From: an uncultured Lachnospiraceae bacterium
GTDB taxonomy: Bacteria > Bacillota > Clostridia > Lachnospirales > Lachnospiraceae
Length of the DNA stretch: 64,000 nt
Assembly: GCA_947382625.1 (NCBI GenBank)
Contig: CANDAG010000016.1
Span: 1 to 64,000, forward strand
Direction of reading: 5' to 3'
The position numbers were made by a program, and so were the translations under genes. Below the pieces are notes generated by a model. The model searched no databases and was not told where the DNA came from. It was given only the letters and a program-made list of their open reading frames with translations. This document shows, in pieces, positions 42,012 through 51,156 of the stretch (position 1 is its first letter; each line of letters opens with the position of its first letter).

Positions 42012-43208
42012 TTGTACGTAATTAGTGTTATTGTTCCAGTTTATAATGTTGAAAGATATTTGAGAAAATGCATTGAAAGTATTTTAAATCAGACGTATGA
42101 ATCTTTAGAGGTTATTTTAGTTGATGATGGGTCAACAGATAGTAGTGGAAATATATGTGATTTTTATGCAAAACAAGATTCAAGAGTTAGAGTCATCCAC
42201 AAAAAAAATGGGGGATTAGTTAGTGCACGAAAGGCGGGGACAGAAATTGCTTCAGGAGATTATATTATTAATGTTGATGGGGATGATTGGATAGAAAAAG
42301 ATAGATTTTTTTGTTTGGTTAAAGACGGCTTATCAACAGGTGCTGATATGATTTATATGAATGGGTACTGGGTTGATTTTGGATCAAGAGCAGTAAAAAA
42401 GTGTGAGCCTATTGAGCAGGGAGTTTTTCTAGAATCCGAAATAGAAGAAAAAGTGATATCAAAATTGGTGGATTGCAGTAAGTGCTTTTCAGGAACTATA
42501 GCTTGGGCAATGTGGATGTGGGCAATAAAAAGAGAAATTTTGCAACAAAATCAAATACTAGTTAATGATAAGATTGGAAGGGCAGAGGATCAAATATGCA
42601 ATTATTTCTCTCTTTTATCATCTAAAAAAGTTGCACTTATAGAGCAAAGTAGTTATCACTATATGCAACGAGAAGAGTCTATTATTCACACAAAAGAAAA
42701 ATTAGCTGACTGTTGGTATGCCGAATTGAAGCATTTTCTGCAAGCGCATAATGCGAAGAAAAATGATTTTTTAAGGGCCGTTTTTATGGCAGTTTTTTCA
42801 ATTATGGCAACAGATTATAGATCTCTATTAGATTTTAATAAAGAGAGTTTATTTCCATTTACACAAGTGAAAAGGGGAGATAAATTAGTAATTTACGGGG
42901 CAGGGAATATTGGAAGTCAACTAGTTGAGTATTTAGTAAATGAAAGCGGATACGAGATTGTTGCATGGGTAGACAATAACAGTAAGCTTAAAGGAGAAAT
43001 ACGCCATGGTTGTGAGATACAAGATGTGAATGCGATAAAGAAAACAGTATACGATTATATTTTAATTACAATTATGGAGCACACAATTGCAGATGGCATA
43101 AAGCGAAATCTAATTGCTATGGGCATAGAGGAAGAAAATATTGCGATGATGGATCCGAAGGCAATTAGAGAATCAGCAATACCGTTAAGCTATAGGTGTG
43201 AAGAATAA
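42012..43208 (+). CDS. GT2 glycosyltransferase with C-terminal Rossmann module
   Basis: 398 residues. GT2 (GT-A) start ISVIVPVYNVERYLRKC, VDDGSTD near 39 and VDGDDWIEKD near 91 (DxD-like). Residues ~295-390 are the module at the C-terminus (LVIYGAGNIGSQLVEYL ... WVDNNSKLKGE). TTG start at 42012 behind GAGGTG (41998-42003). Probably adds one sugar. Confidence 0.85.
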   Translation: MYVISVIVPVYNVERYLRKCIESILNQTYESLEVILVDDGSTDSSGNICDFYAKQDSRVRVIHKKNGGLVSARKAGTEIASGDYIINVDGDDWIEKDRFFCLVKDGLSTGADMIYMNGYWVDFGSRAVKKCEPIEQGVFLESEIEEKVISKLVDCSKCFSGTIAWAMWMWAIKREILQQNQILVNDKIGRAEDQICNYFSLLSSKKVALIEQSSYHYMQREESIIHTKEKLADCWYAELKHFLQAHNAKKNDFLRAVFMAVFSIMATDYRSLLDFNKESLFPFTQVKRGDKLVIYGAGNIGSQLVEYLVNESGYEIVAWVDNNSKLKGEIRHGCEIQDVNAIKKTVYDYILITIMEHTIADGIKRNLIAMGIEEENIAMMDPKAIRESAIPLSYRCEE

Positions 43209-43289
43209 TGGTTATAGATTTATTAAAGAATTGTTCCGTGTTTAATTTCTTTAGAAATAGAGTAAATGCTAATAAAGTGGAGGAATTGT

Positions 43290-44486
43290 ATGCTGCTGGA
43301 AAAGAAAAAATATATTATCTGGGGAGCGGGGCGAATAGGTGAAGCAGCTTATACTTATTATAAAGGGCAAATAAATATTATATGTTATGTTGATAATGAT
43401 GAGAGAAAGTGGGGAAGTGCTTTAAATGGATTAAATATTTGTTCTCCGGATATATTGCGTGATAATGAAATAGAAGTAATTATTGCACTGAAGAATGGTT
43501 TGGATGAAGTAAAGCTGCGGTTAGAAACGGAATTTGGTATTAAAGATTATACTGTATTTGGCTTTTATCAGGAGAGGCACACGGATGAGATTTATGCTCC
43601 AAAAGAGAAAATGTTAGAAAGAGATTCTGTTGTGATATGTATTTCGGATGGATTAGGAAACCAAATGTTCCAATATGCATTATATCGTAATTTGCAAAAT
43701 AGAGGAAGAAATGTATATGTAGATATTAGTAGCTTTAATATGCCGGGGCCAAACTCATTTATGTTAGATAAAGTATTTCCGAATATTGCAATGAACAGGT
43801 GTACCATTCAACAAAGAGATGAGCATATTTCTTCGTATTTAGGAGATATGCGTAATTTGAGAAATTTTCAGATTTATGTAGAGCCGGAACCAAGAGAAGA
43901 AAAGGTGAAAGCAAAAAATGAGAATTTGTTTTGGATAAAAAATGGTATAATCCGTGGATATCATCAATGTTGTCAGTATGCGGACGAAATTCGTTATATT
44001 TTGTTGAAGGACTTTACATTTAAAGAAGAAAAGGAAGAGGCTCTTCGAGATATAGCAAAAAAAATAGAGGAGACAAATTCAGTAAGTATACACATTAGGA
44101 GAGGGGATTATTTATCAAGGCAAGGTGAAATTACTTATGGAAATATATGTACATTAGCCTATTATCAACAGGCAATTAATTATATTGAGAGTTCTATAGA
44201 AGGTGCGTATTTTTATATTTTTTCCAATGATATTACATGGGCAAAAGAAAATATGAGGTTAAAAAATGCGGTCTATGTTGATAGTTCCATGTTTATAGGA
44301 TATGAAGATTGGTATGACATGTATTTGATGAGTTTGTGTAAAAATAATATAATTGCAAACAGCACTTTTAGCTGGTGGGGAGCTTGGCTGAATCAGAATA
44401 AAGAAAAAATGGTAATTGCGCCCACAAAGTGGATTAATGGATGTGATTATAGGGATATATGTCCAAAAGAATGGATTAGATTATAG
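43290..44486 (+). CDS. Rossmann module / GT11 alpha-1,2-fucosyltransferase-like
   Basis: About 398 residues. Residues 1-95 are the module (YIIWGAGRIGEAAYTYY ... YVDNDERKWGS). GT11 marks follow: DGLGNQMFQYALYRNL near 117, HIRRGDYLS near 268 (donor site HxRRxD) and STFSWWGAWL near 356. GT11 enzymes transfer fucose alpha-1,2 from GDP-fucose; rhamnose or other use is possible. No GDP-fucose synthesis genes are in the window. ATG 43290 follows TGGAGGA; the longer frame has no such site. Confidence 0.87.
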   Translation: MLLEKKKYIIWGAGRIGEAAYTYYKGQINIICYVDNDERKWGSALNGLNICSPDILRDNEIEVIIALKNGLDEVKLRLETEFGIKDYTVFGFYQERHTDEIYAPKEKMLERDSVVICISDGLGNQMFQYALYRNLQNRGRNVYVDISSFNMPGPNSFMLDKVFPNIAMNRCTIQQRDEHISSYLGDMRNLRNFQIYVEPEPREEKVKAKNENLFWIKNGIIRGYHQCCQYADEIRYILLKDFTFKEEKEEALRDIAKKIEETNSVSIHIRRGDYLSRQGEITYGNICTLAYYQQAINYIESSIEGAYFYIFSNDITWAKENMRLKNAVYVDSSMFIGYEDWYDMYLMSLCKNNIIANSTFSWWGAWLNQNKEKMVIAPTKWINGCDYRDICPKEWIRL

Positions 44487-44567
44487 GATAATTATTCATC
44501 ACTGATTATTTTAGGATTACAAATGACCTAAGGGGCATTTGTAATGAAAATCATAGGGAGAATTATT

Positions 44568-45701
44568 ATGATTTTAGAAAAGAAAGTGGCTATATGCATT
44601 CCTTATTATAAAAAAGCAGAGTTATTAAAAAGACTATTGGATTCTATTCAAAAGCAAACATTTAAAGAGTATGCGGTATTTGTTGTAGATGATAGCGATG
44701 ATGAAGAAGTAAGACGATTGATTAATGGTATGGGTGAAAATTTCATATACCATTCTAATAAAGAACGTTTGGGCTCAACAGCGAATTGTAATAAAGCGAT
44801 GAAATTGGCACAGAAGTGCAAACCTCAATATATTAAAGTGATGCATCACGACGACTATTTTTTACATACATATAGTTTGGAAAAGATGGTCAAAATTATG
44901 GATGAGAATCCTGAAGCAGTTATAGGTTTTTCGAATCATAGTAGCGATTATGGGACAGAGATATGCGATACATGTATGGATGCTGAAGCATTAAAGAATC
45001 TTAATACAGATATATATAGCCTGCTTAGTGTAAATTATATAGGATCTCCAAGTACTACCATAGTAAAGAATTTAGGTATTATGATGGATGAGTATTTAAT
45101 ATGGACGGTAGATATTGATTGGTATGTTAAATTTTTAGAATATAAAAAGAATTTCATTTTTACAGAAGAAATTTTAATCAGAGAGGGCATAGATGGTAAA
45201 AGAGTATCTGATTTATGTGAAAATGATTTACAATTAAACATGAAGGAGTGGCTTTATTTGTATTCAAAGCATATGCAGATAGGAGTCTCTCCCTTCATCG
45301 AAAAAACGATACATCAATGTATTTCATATTACTATAAGCAGAAGGGGTATTGGGTAAAGAATATATACTTGGCTATTTTTAGAGATGCATTAAATGATGG
45401 AAAAAAAATATGCTTATGGTGTCCGGATGCGGAAAGCCTGGAAGAAGGCAGTATGGTTTTTAACAGGCAAAAAATTGATATTGATTATTTCTATTTAGGC
45501 AGTATAGAAGATGGAAATTATGCGAAAAAGAAGGGATGCATTTGTTTATCATATGTAGAAATGATGGAAAAGAGAAATGAGATTATTTGTATTATAATGC
45601 TTAAAAATGCAAAAGAAGTAAGAATGAAATTGGTAAAAGATGGGATCTGCGCACTTCCGTATATGCCGAAGTTTTTGGAATCAGAAATAATTTATAAATA
45701 G
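44568..45701 (+). CDS. GT2 glycosyltransferase with degenerate C-terminal module
   Basis: About 377 residues. GT2 core: VAICIPYYKKAELLKRLLDS, VVDDSDDEE near 41, MHHDDYFLHT near 99. The C-terminal ~90 residues (KICLWCPDAESLEEG ... ) sit where neighbours carry the Rossmann module and keep the strand pattern but have lost the GxGxxG loop, so this looks like a decayed version. ATG 44568 with AGGGAG in front. Confidence 0.78.
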   Translation: MILEKKVAICIPYYKKAELLKRLLDSIQKQTFKEYAVFVVDDSDDEEVRRLINGMGENFIYHSNKERLGSTANCNKAMKLAQKCKPQYIKVMHHDDYFLHTYSLEKMVKIMDENPEAVIGFSNHSSDYGTEICDTCMDAEALKNLNTDIYSLLSVNYIGSPSTTIVKNLGIMMDEYLIWTVDIDWYVKFLEYKKNFIFTEEILIREGIDGKRVSDLCENDLQLNMKEWLYLYSKHMQIGVSPFIEKTIHQCISYYYKQKGYWVKNIYLAIFRDALNDGKKICLWCPDAESLEEGSMVFNRQKIDIDYFYLGSIEDGNYAKKKGCICLSYVEMMEKRNEIICIIMLKNAKEVRMKLVKDGICALPYMPKFLESEIIYK

Positions 45702-45723
45702 TAATGGAAGTAGAGATGATTAT

Positions 45724-46959
45724 ATGAAAAATATGTATGATATTAAAAAAGAAAAAAATCTTAACTTTATTTTACCCATGAATGCAAGAATAAGTATGGA
45801 TAAGATGGTAAAAAAAACGGCGATTATTATTCATTTGCATTATTTAGATACAATTGAGGATTATATAAGGTATATTACATATATTCCGGAAGAAATAGAT
45901 ATTTTTATTACAACTTCAAATGTCAAGATTTATGAAATTTTAGAGAGAAATGAATTAGCATATTCTAAAAAGTGCCAAATTATAAAAAAGCCAAACAGGG
46001 GACGAGATATTAGTTCCTTTTTAGTTACGTGCCGAAAATATATAGTAAATTATGAGTATATCGGATTTGTACATGATAAAAAGGAAAAGCAGATTTTTCA
46101 ACAAGATGACATAAAAGCATGGATTCAGTGCTTATGGGAGAATATGTTGGGGAGTGAAAAATATATTGCTAATGTATTGGATACTCTTGATAGGAATCAG
46201 GGGATAGGGCTATTGGTTCCGCCACCGCCAATGGGAGAGTATTGCATAGAAGCGTTCTCGAATTCATGGTATGAAGATTTTGCTTTAACTAGGGAGCTAG
46301 CTACTGGAATGCAGCTAAAATGTGATTTAAATCCTCAAAAGCCTCCGTTAACATTAGGAACAGCCTTTTGGGCCAAAGTATCTGCATTGAAAAAATTATT
46401 TGAAATAGAATGGCAATACGACAGTTTTGATGAAGAACCATTAAAAAATGGTGGGACTATTAGTCATGCTATTGAAAGGATTTTATCGTATGTAGCGCAG
46501 GATGCAGGATATGAAACTGGATGGATTATGACAGATCATTATGCAGGAATGCGTTTAGAATATATGCGGGATGTCTTAGAGAAATCGTTTGATTTATTAG
46601 CATCTTCCTTAGGAATTTCTAATATTAAAGAACTTACTAGTTTTGAAGATAGAAGAATAAAATTATTAGAATATATTAAAGAGTTTGAGTATTTTTATAT
46701 CTATGGTGCAGGAGTTAAAGGAAAACAAGTACAGGCCATGTTGAAAGATGTAAAAAAAATACCCAAAGCTTTTTTGGTAAGCGATGGTAAAAGTAATCCT
46801 CAAAATGTCTCAGGAATACCAGTATATACATTGAAAGAAATTAGTTTAGATAAGAAATGTGGGATTATTGTGGCCGTAAGCGAAAGATATCAAGATGAAA
46901 TTATTCAGGCAATTAAAGATAAAGATACAGAGTTTGCTGATATATATATATATCAATAA
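45724..46959 (+). CDS. RgpF-like (rhamnan synthesis F) protein with C-terminal Rossmann module
   Basis: 411 residues. Residues ~30-300 match the RgpF type: IIIHLHYLDTIEDYI, KPNRGRDISSFL and VHDKK near 116-120, and LLVPPPPMGEY, LGTAFWAKVSALK. RgpF proteins take part in rhamnose-glucose polysaccharide assembly. Residues ~318-411 are the module (FYIYGAGVKGKQVQAM). Among the most AT-rich of the set. Confidence 0.83.
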   Translation: MKNMYDIKKEKNLNFILPMNARISMDKMVKKTAIIIHLHYLDTIEDYIRYITYIPEEIDIFITTSNVKIYEILERNELAYSKKCQIIKKPNRGRDISSFLVTCRKYIVNYEYIGFVHDKKEKQIFQQDDIKAWIQCLWENMLGSEKYIANVLDTLDRNQGIGLLVPPPPMGEYCIEAFSNSWYEDFALTRELATGMQLKCDLNPQKPPLTLGTAFWAKVSALKKLFEIEWQYDSFDEEPLKNGGTISHAIERILSYVAQDAGYETGWIMTDHYAGMRLEYMRDVLEKSFDLLASSLGISNIKELTSFEDRRIKLLEYIKEFEYFYIYGAGVKGKQVQAMLKDVKKIPKAFLVSDGKSNPQNVSGIPVYTLKEISLDKKCGIIVAVSERYQDEIIQAIKDKDTEFADIYIYQ

Positions 46960-46971
46960 GGGAGCATACAG

Positions 46972-48471
46972 ATGGTTAATGCAATAAATTGCGACATCAA
47001 GAATTTTGCACAGAACGTATATGGGAAACGTATTTTTTGCTTTGGGAGTGGCAAATATTTTAGAAAATTTGTATCTATTAATCCGGAGATTCAAATTTGT
47101 GGAGTAGTAGATAATTATCGCCAGGAAAAAGTAGTAGATATAGAGACAAGGGAATATTCAATTTATTCGATTCAGGAATTTTGTGATTTATACAGAGAAG
47201 ATTGTATCATGTTGATTACAGTTCGTGGATTTGAAGAAGTAGTAGACCAGTTGGATGAGATAGAAGAGCTGGATGGGATGCCCTGTTTTTTCCCTGCAGT
47301 ATTTGATGAGCGTTTTGGTATAAGCGATGATAGCAGAGCAATCATGATAGAGCAGATCAGGGAGTTGTCTGAAAGAATCTGCTCCGATAAGCAGATTGCT
47401 TCCGAGGAAATAACAGGAAGAAAGGGGTATCAGATTTGTGAATACTTTGAAAGGTCAAACATTGGAGGAAGCAAAGCGAGGACGGATATTATCCGCATAC
47501 TTGAGAAAGAAGGATATTTGATAAAAAAAATCCGTTGTTATGGAGAAAAATCAGGAATCTTACAGAGAAAGCAAGAGAAATTTGAATGGGAGAGAGTATT
47601 TGAAGAGGTTGAAGAAAATTCAATTATCGTTATGCAGCATCCGGTTCCGGCAGAGCCTGAATTACCGGAAGAGTTATTTCTGCACATGAAGAGTGAAAGA
47701 GGAATTCGATTTATTATAGTAGTTCATGAGGTGGAAAGTTTGCGAAAAACATACCATTCAGCTTATAGACAGCATGAGTTTGAGGTGATGCTTTCGATTG
47801 GCGATGTTTTTATTGTCCATAATGAGATTATGCGGCGATTTTTTGTTAAACAGGGAATAGAGGAGCAAAGAGTGGTATCTCTTGAGATATTCGATTATCT
47901 TGATTCAAGTATTAATGCAGAAAAGAAATTTGAAAAATCGGTAACGATTGCTGCAAATCTTGATCTGAAAAAAAGTTCCTATCTTTTGCACTTGAAAGAG
48001 TTAAATTCTTTGCTGATACATCTCTATGGACCAAACTATGATGAAAATATCGCGAATAATGTGCTAAATATTCAGTATCATGGATCTCTGCCATCAGAGG
48101 TGATTCCACAAAGACTGGATAGAGGCTTTGGATTGATCTGGGATGGAGATAGTATAGAAACCTGTGCGGGAGGTACGGGCGAATATTTGAAATATAATAA
48201 TCCACATAAATTGTCGTTATATCTTTCCGCAGGATTGCCGGTTATTATCTGGAGGCAGGCAGCTCAGGCGCGGTTTGTTTTAGAAAATAGTGTTGGATTC
48301 TGTGTCGATTCTTTACATGACATTAGCTATAAATTGGATGAAGTGACCGAAGAAGAATATAAACAATATGTACAGAATGTAGAAGCATTGTCACAGAAAC
48401 TAAAGGATGGAGAATATTTTACGACAGCATTAAAAAATGCAGAGGAGATACTATGCCCAAAATATCAGTGA
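46972..48471 (+). CDS. Rossmann module / Gtf3-like (galactofuranosyltransferase-type) glycosyltransferase
   Basis: 499 residues. Residues 18-105 are the module (RIFCFGSGKYFRKFV ... VVDNYRQEKV). From ~155 the sequence resembles Gtf3/beta-1,6-galactofuranosyltransferase proteins: RTDIIRILEKEGY, VMQHPVPAEP, IIVVHEVESLR, and the donor region YNNPHKLSLYLSAGLPVIIW near residue 410. It overlaps the next gene by 19 bases. Assignment to the exact sugar is uncertain. Confidence 0.75.
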   Translation: MVNAINCDIKNFAQNVYGKRIFCFGSGKYFRKFVSINPEIQICGVVDNYRQEKVVDIETREYSIYSIQEFCDLYREDCIMLITVRGFEEVVDQLDEIEELDGMPCFFPAVFDERFGISDDSRAIMIEQIRELSERICSDKQIASEEITGRKGYQICEYFERSNIGGSKARTDIIRILEKEGYLIKKIRCYGEKSGILQRKQEKFEWERVFEEVEENSIIVMQHPVPAEPELPEELFLHMKSERGIRFIIVVHEVESLRKTYHSAYRQHEFEVMLSIGDVFIVHNEIMRRFFVKQGIEEQRVVSLEIFDYLDSSINAEKKFEKSVTIAANLDLKKSSYLLHLKELNSLLIHLYGPNYDENIANNVLNIQYHGSLPSEVIPQRLDRGFGLIWDGDSIETCAGGTGEYLKYNNPHKLSLYLSAGLPVIIWRQAAQARFVLENSVGFCVDSLHDISYKLDEVTEEEYKQYVQNVEALSQKLKDGEYFTTALKNAEEILCPKYQ

Positions 48472-49802
48472 TTATGCCTTGCTTAAATATGGAGAGATAC
48501 ATTGCAGAAAGCCTGGAAAGTGTATTAAGTCAGACGCTGGAGGAGATCGAGGTTCTGGTGATAGATGCCGGCTCTATAGACAGGACGGTAGAGATCATAA
48601 AGCAATATATGTGTATAGATAAGAGGATTCGCTTGCTCCATTCGGATAAAAAAAGCTATGGCTATCAGGTTAACATGGGAATTGGCATAGCGACAGGAGA
48701 GTATATTGCAATTGTAGATACAGATGACAGAATAATGCCGGATATGTATGAAACATTGTACCCGATTGCGGTTGAGTCGGGGGCAGATTATGTGAAAGGG
48801 ACTGCAGATCTTTTTTACACGATGGATGGTGGATATATTTATAGAATTCATCTTCCCCAGTTTGACCAAGTGCAATACAGGGATGGCGCTATTGAGGTAG
48901 TGCCGTGTGAGATGCCAGAACTTTTAATGAGAGATTCTTTTCTTTGGTATGGAATTTACAAAAATAGTTTCTTTAAAAATATTGTTTTAAATGAAACTCC
49001 GGGAGCAGCTTATCAGGATGCAGGTGGAGTGTTGCAGACGTTTGTTTTAGCTAAAAAGGCGGTTTATGTAGATAAGACAGTCTATGAATATCGTCAGGAT
49101 AATTTGGGGGCTTCAGAGTATAATCCTAAAGCGTTTTCTTTAATTTGCAAGGAATATGAGTGTGATGAAAAATTTGTGGAGAATCAATCAGTGGCATGGA
49201 AGAGAGTATTTAATTATAAATTCTTTGCTCACACCATGACAAGGTTTCCAGTGATGGTAGTTTCTGGAGGGTTCTGGGAGGAGGGTCTATCTTCCATGCA
49301 GAATATAGCCAGGCGTCTGGATTTAGCATTGAAAGAACAGATTATTGGGCAAAAAGATTTCCAGCAGAAAGAATGGGAACAATTACAGATATTTTTGGAA
49401 AATCCAAAGGAACTGTACTACCAGTTGGAATTGCAGTACAGAGAGAGTCAGGAAATGATGCGAACTCTGCTGTTCCATATACAAAAAAGTCAGGTGGTAA
49501 TATTTGGAAGTGGAAAATTTGGTGCTTTTTTAGTGACAGTGGCATTATACAATCAGGTTGACACGATTTGTGCGTTTTGTGATTCTTCCGTGAAGCGACA
49601 GGGGAAAACTATTTATGGCAGAGAAATTTTTTCGCCTCAGGAAGCAGTGAAGCGATATCCTGAGGCCATATATGTTGTTGCGAATAAGAACTATTGTGAA
49701 GAAATGAAAATCGAACTTTTGAGACTGGGGATTAAAGAAGAACGTATAGATATTTATTCCTCTGGGATAGATGTGAAATTTTTGCGGAACAGACTTCTAT
49801 AA
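48453..49802 (+). CDS. GT2 glycosyltransferase with C-terminal Rossmann module
   Basis: 449 residues. GT2 core ISVIMPCLNMERYIAESLES, VIDAGSIDRT near 35 and VDTDDRIMPD near 88. Module at ~345-440 (VVIFGSGKFGAFLVTVAL ... FCDSSVKRQGK, REIFSPQEAV). It is close in architecture and sequence to the next gene, a tandem duplicate. The start overlaps the preceding gene by 19 bases. Confidence 0.85.
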   Translation: MPKISVIMPCLNMERYIAESLESVLSQTLEEIEVLVIDAGSIDRTVEIIKQYMCIDKRIRLLHSDKKSYGYQVNMGIGIATGEYIAIVDTDDRIMPDMYETLYPIAVESGADYVKGTADLFYTMDGGYIYRIHLPQFDQVQYRDGAIEVVPCEMPELLMRDSFLWYGIYKNSFFKNIVLNETPGAAYQDAGGVLQTFVLAKKAVYVDKTVYEYRQDNLGASEYNPKAFSLICKEYECDEKFVENQSVAWKRVFNYKFFAHTMTRFPVMVVSGGFWEEGLSSMQNIARRLDLALKEQIIGQKDFQQKEWEQLQIFLENPKELYYQLELQYRESQEMMRTLLFHIQKSQVVIFGSGKFGAFLVTVALYNQVDTICAFCDSSVKRQGKTIYGREIFSPQEAVKRYPEAIYVVANKNYCEEMKIELLRLGIKEERIDIYSSGIDVKFLRNRLL

Positions 49803-49821
49803 GATGGTGGTGTGATTTATT

Positions 49822-51117
49822 ATGGTAAGAATATCTGTAATCGTTACAGTACATAATGCAAAAAAATATCTCAGGGAATGCCTCGATAGTGTTATAAAGC
49901 AGACCTTTTCTGATATTGAGATTCTTTGTATGGATGGCGGAAGTACAGACAATTCCCCGCAGATTCTGAAAGAGTATGCAGAGAAGGACAATAGGATATG
50001 CATTATAAATGATCCGAACACCAGCTATGGGCACAAGATCAACGAGGGGATCCGTCAGGCGAAAGGGGAATATATTTCTGTGCTGGAATCGGATGATGCA
50101 TATATGCCGTGTATGCTGGAGCATTTATATGCGATTGCAGAGAAATATCATCCGGATTTTGTCAATGCAGATTATCTGGAGTTCCGCGACATAGACGGCA
50201 AACGATATCAGATGTTGACTAAAATGTATCCCAAGCAGGACTATGGACATCTGTTAGAGAGTGGAAAGCATCCTGAAGATATGCGTCAGATCCTGCGGTA
50301 TTGGACAGGAATTTTCAAAAAGGATTTTTTGCTTCAAAAAGACATCAGGATGAATGAATCGCCTGGGGCTTCTTTTCAGGATATGTCTTTTCGCTTCCTC
50401 ACAAGCGCGCTGGCAGATACTTGTTATCATCTTGATGAGCCGGTTTATTTGTATCGCACGGACAACCCGTTCTCTTCTGTAGTAGATCCGAAAAAGGCTG
50501 TTGTTATTGCAGATGAATTTGAGTTTCTGAAAGCGGAGCTTGAGAGAAGAGGGATTGATGATTTTTACATATGGAGACAGTTTTACATCTGGAAATATAA
50601 TGACTTCTGCGGAAATTTAGCGCGTTTTAATGAAAAGAACCGCAGAGCGCTTTGGGAGAGATGCTATCAGGAATTGGAGAAGGATCGCATAGTCTTAGAG
50701 CAAAACGGAAGCAGGGAGTATTCTCAGAGCATCAGGACATTGCTGGAGGAATCCAGGGAGGATTTCTGGAAAACATTGGAAAGATGTTTTGAAGCTTCGC
50801 AAATACAGCTACAGCGGCAGGAGAGATTGTATCGAAAATTGAAAGAGCAAAAGTTAGTCATTTTTGGATGTGGGGCATATGGCAAAAGTGTAATGGCCTG
50901 CTTGGGGGATATGGCAGAGCGTATTTGCTGTTTTACGGATAATAAGCAAGATGTCTGGCATACCAGTATAGAGGGACATGATATATTGTCGCCTGAAGAT
51001 GCGGTACATCAGTACCCTGATGCGCTCTATATTGTAGCTAATAAACTCCATGCGCAGGAGATGGAACAGCAGCTGCGGAATATGGGAATCAAAGAAGATT
51101 GGATTCATGTGTATTAA
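49822..51117 (+). CDS. GT2 glycosyltransferase with C-terminal Rossmann module
   Basis: 431 residues. GT2 core ISVIVTVHNAKKYLRECLDS, MDGGSTDNSPQIL near 37 and LESDDAYMPC near 88. Module at ~345-431 (LVIFGCGAYGKSVMAC ... FTDNKQDVWHTSIEG, DILSPEDAV). Paralogue of the preceding gene; the central region includes YLYRTDNPFSS, equivalent to EYRQDNLGAS there. Predicted to add a sugar in the same glycan. Confidence 0.85.
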   Translation: MVRISVIVTVHNAKKYLRECLDSVIKQTFSDIEILCMDGGSTDNSPQILKEYAEKDNRICIINDPNTSYGHKINEGIRQAKGEYISVLESDDAYMPCMLEHLYAIAEKYHPDFVNADYLEFRDIDGKRYQMLTKMYPKQDYGHLLESGKHPEDMRQILRYWTGIFKKDFLLQKDIRMNESPGASFQDMSFRFLTSALADTCYHLDEPVYLYRTDNPFSSVVDPKKAVVIADEFEFLKAELERRGIDDFYIWRQFYIWKYNDFCGNLARFNEKNRRALWERCYQELEKDRIVLEQNGSREYSQSIRTLLEESREDFWKTLERCFEASQIQLQRQERLYRKLKEQKLVIFGCGAYGKSVMACLGDMAERICCFTDNKQDVWHTSIEGHDILSPEDAVHQYPDALYIVANKLHAQEMEQQLRNMGIKEDWIHVY

Positions 51118-51156
51118 TTTGGATATTTCGGTCAGAACAAAAGGAAGTATATCAAT

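Noticed and set aside
42199-42206. A8 tract in a GT2 gene as a slippage switch
   Set aside because: Runs of A this long are common in this AT-rich block and do not stand out as the G9 tracts do.
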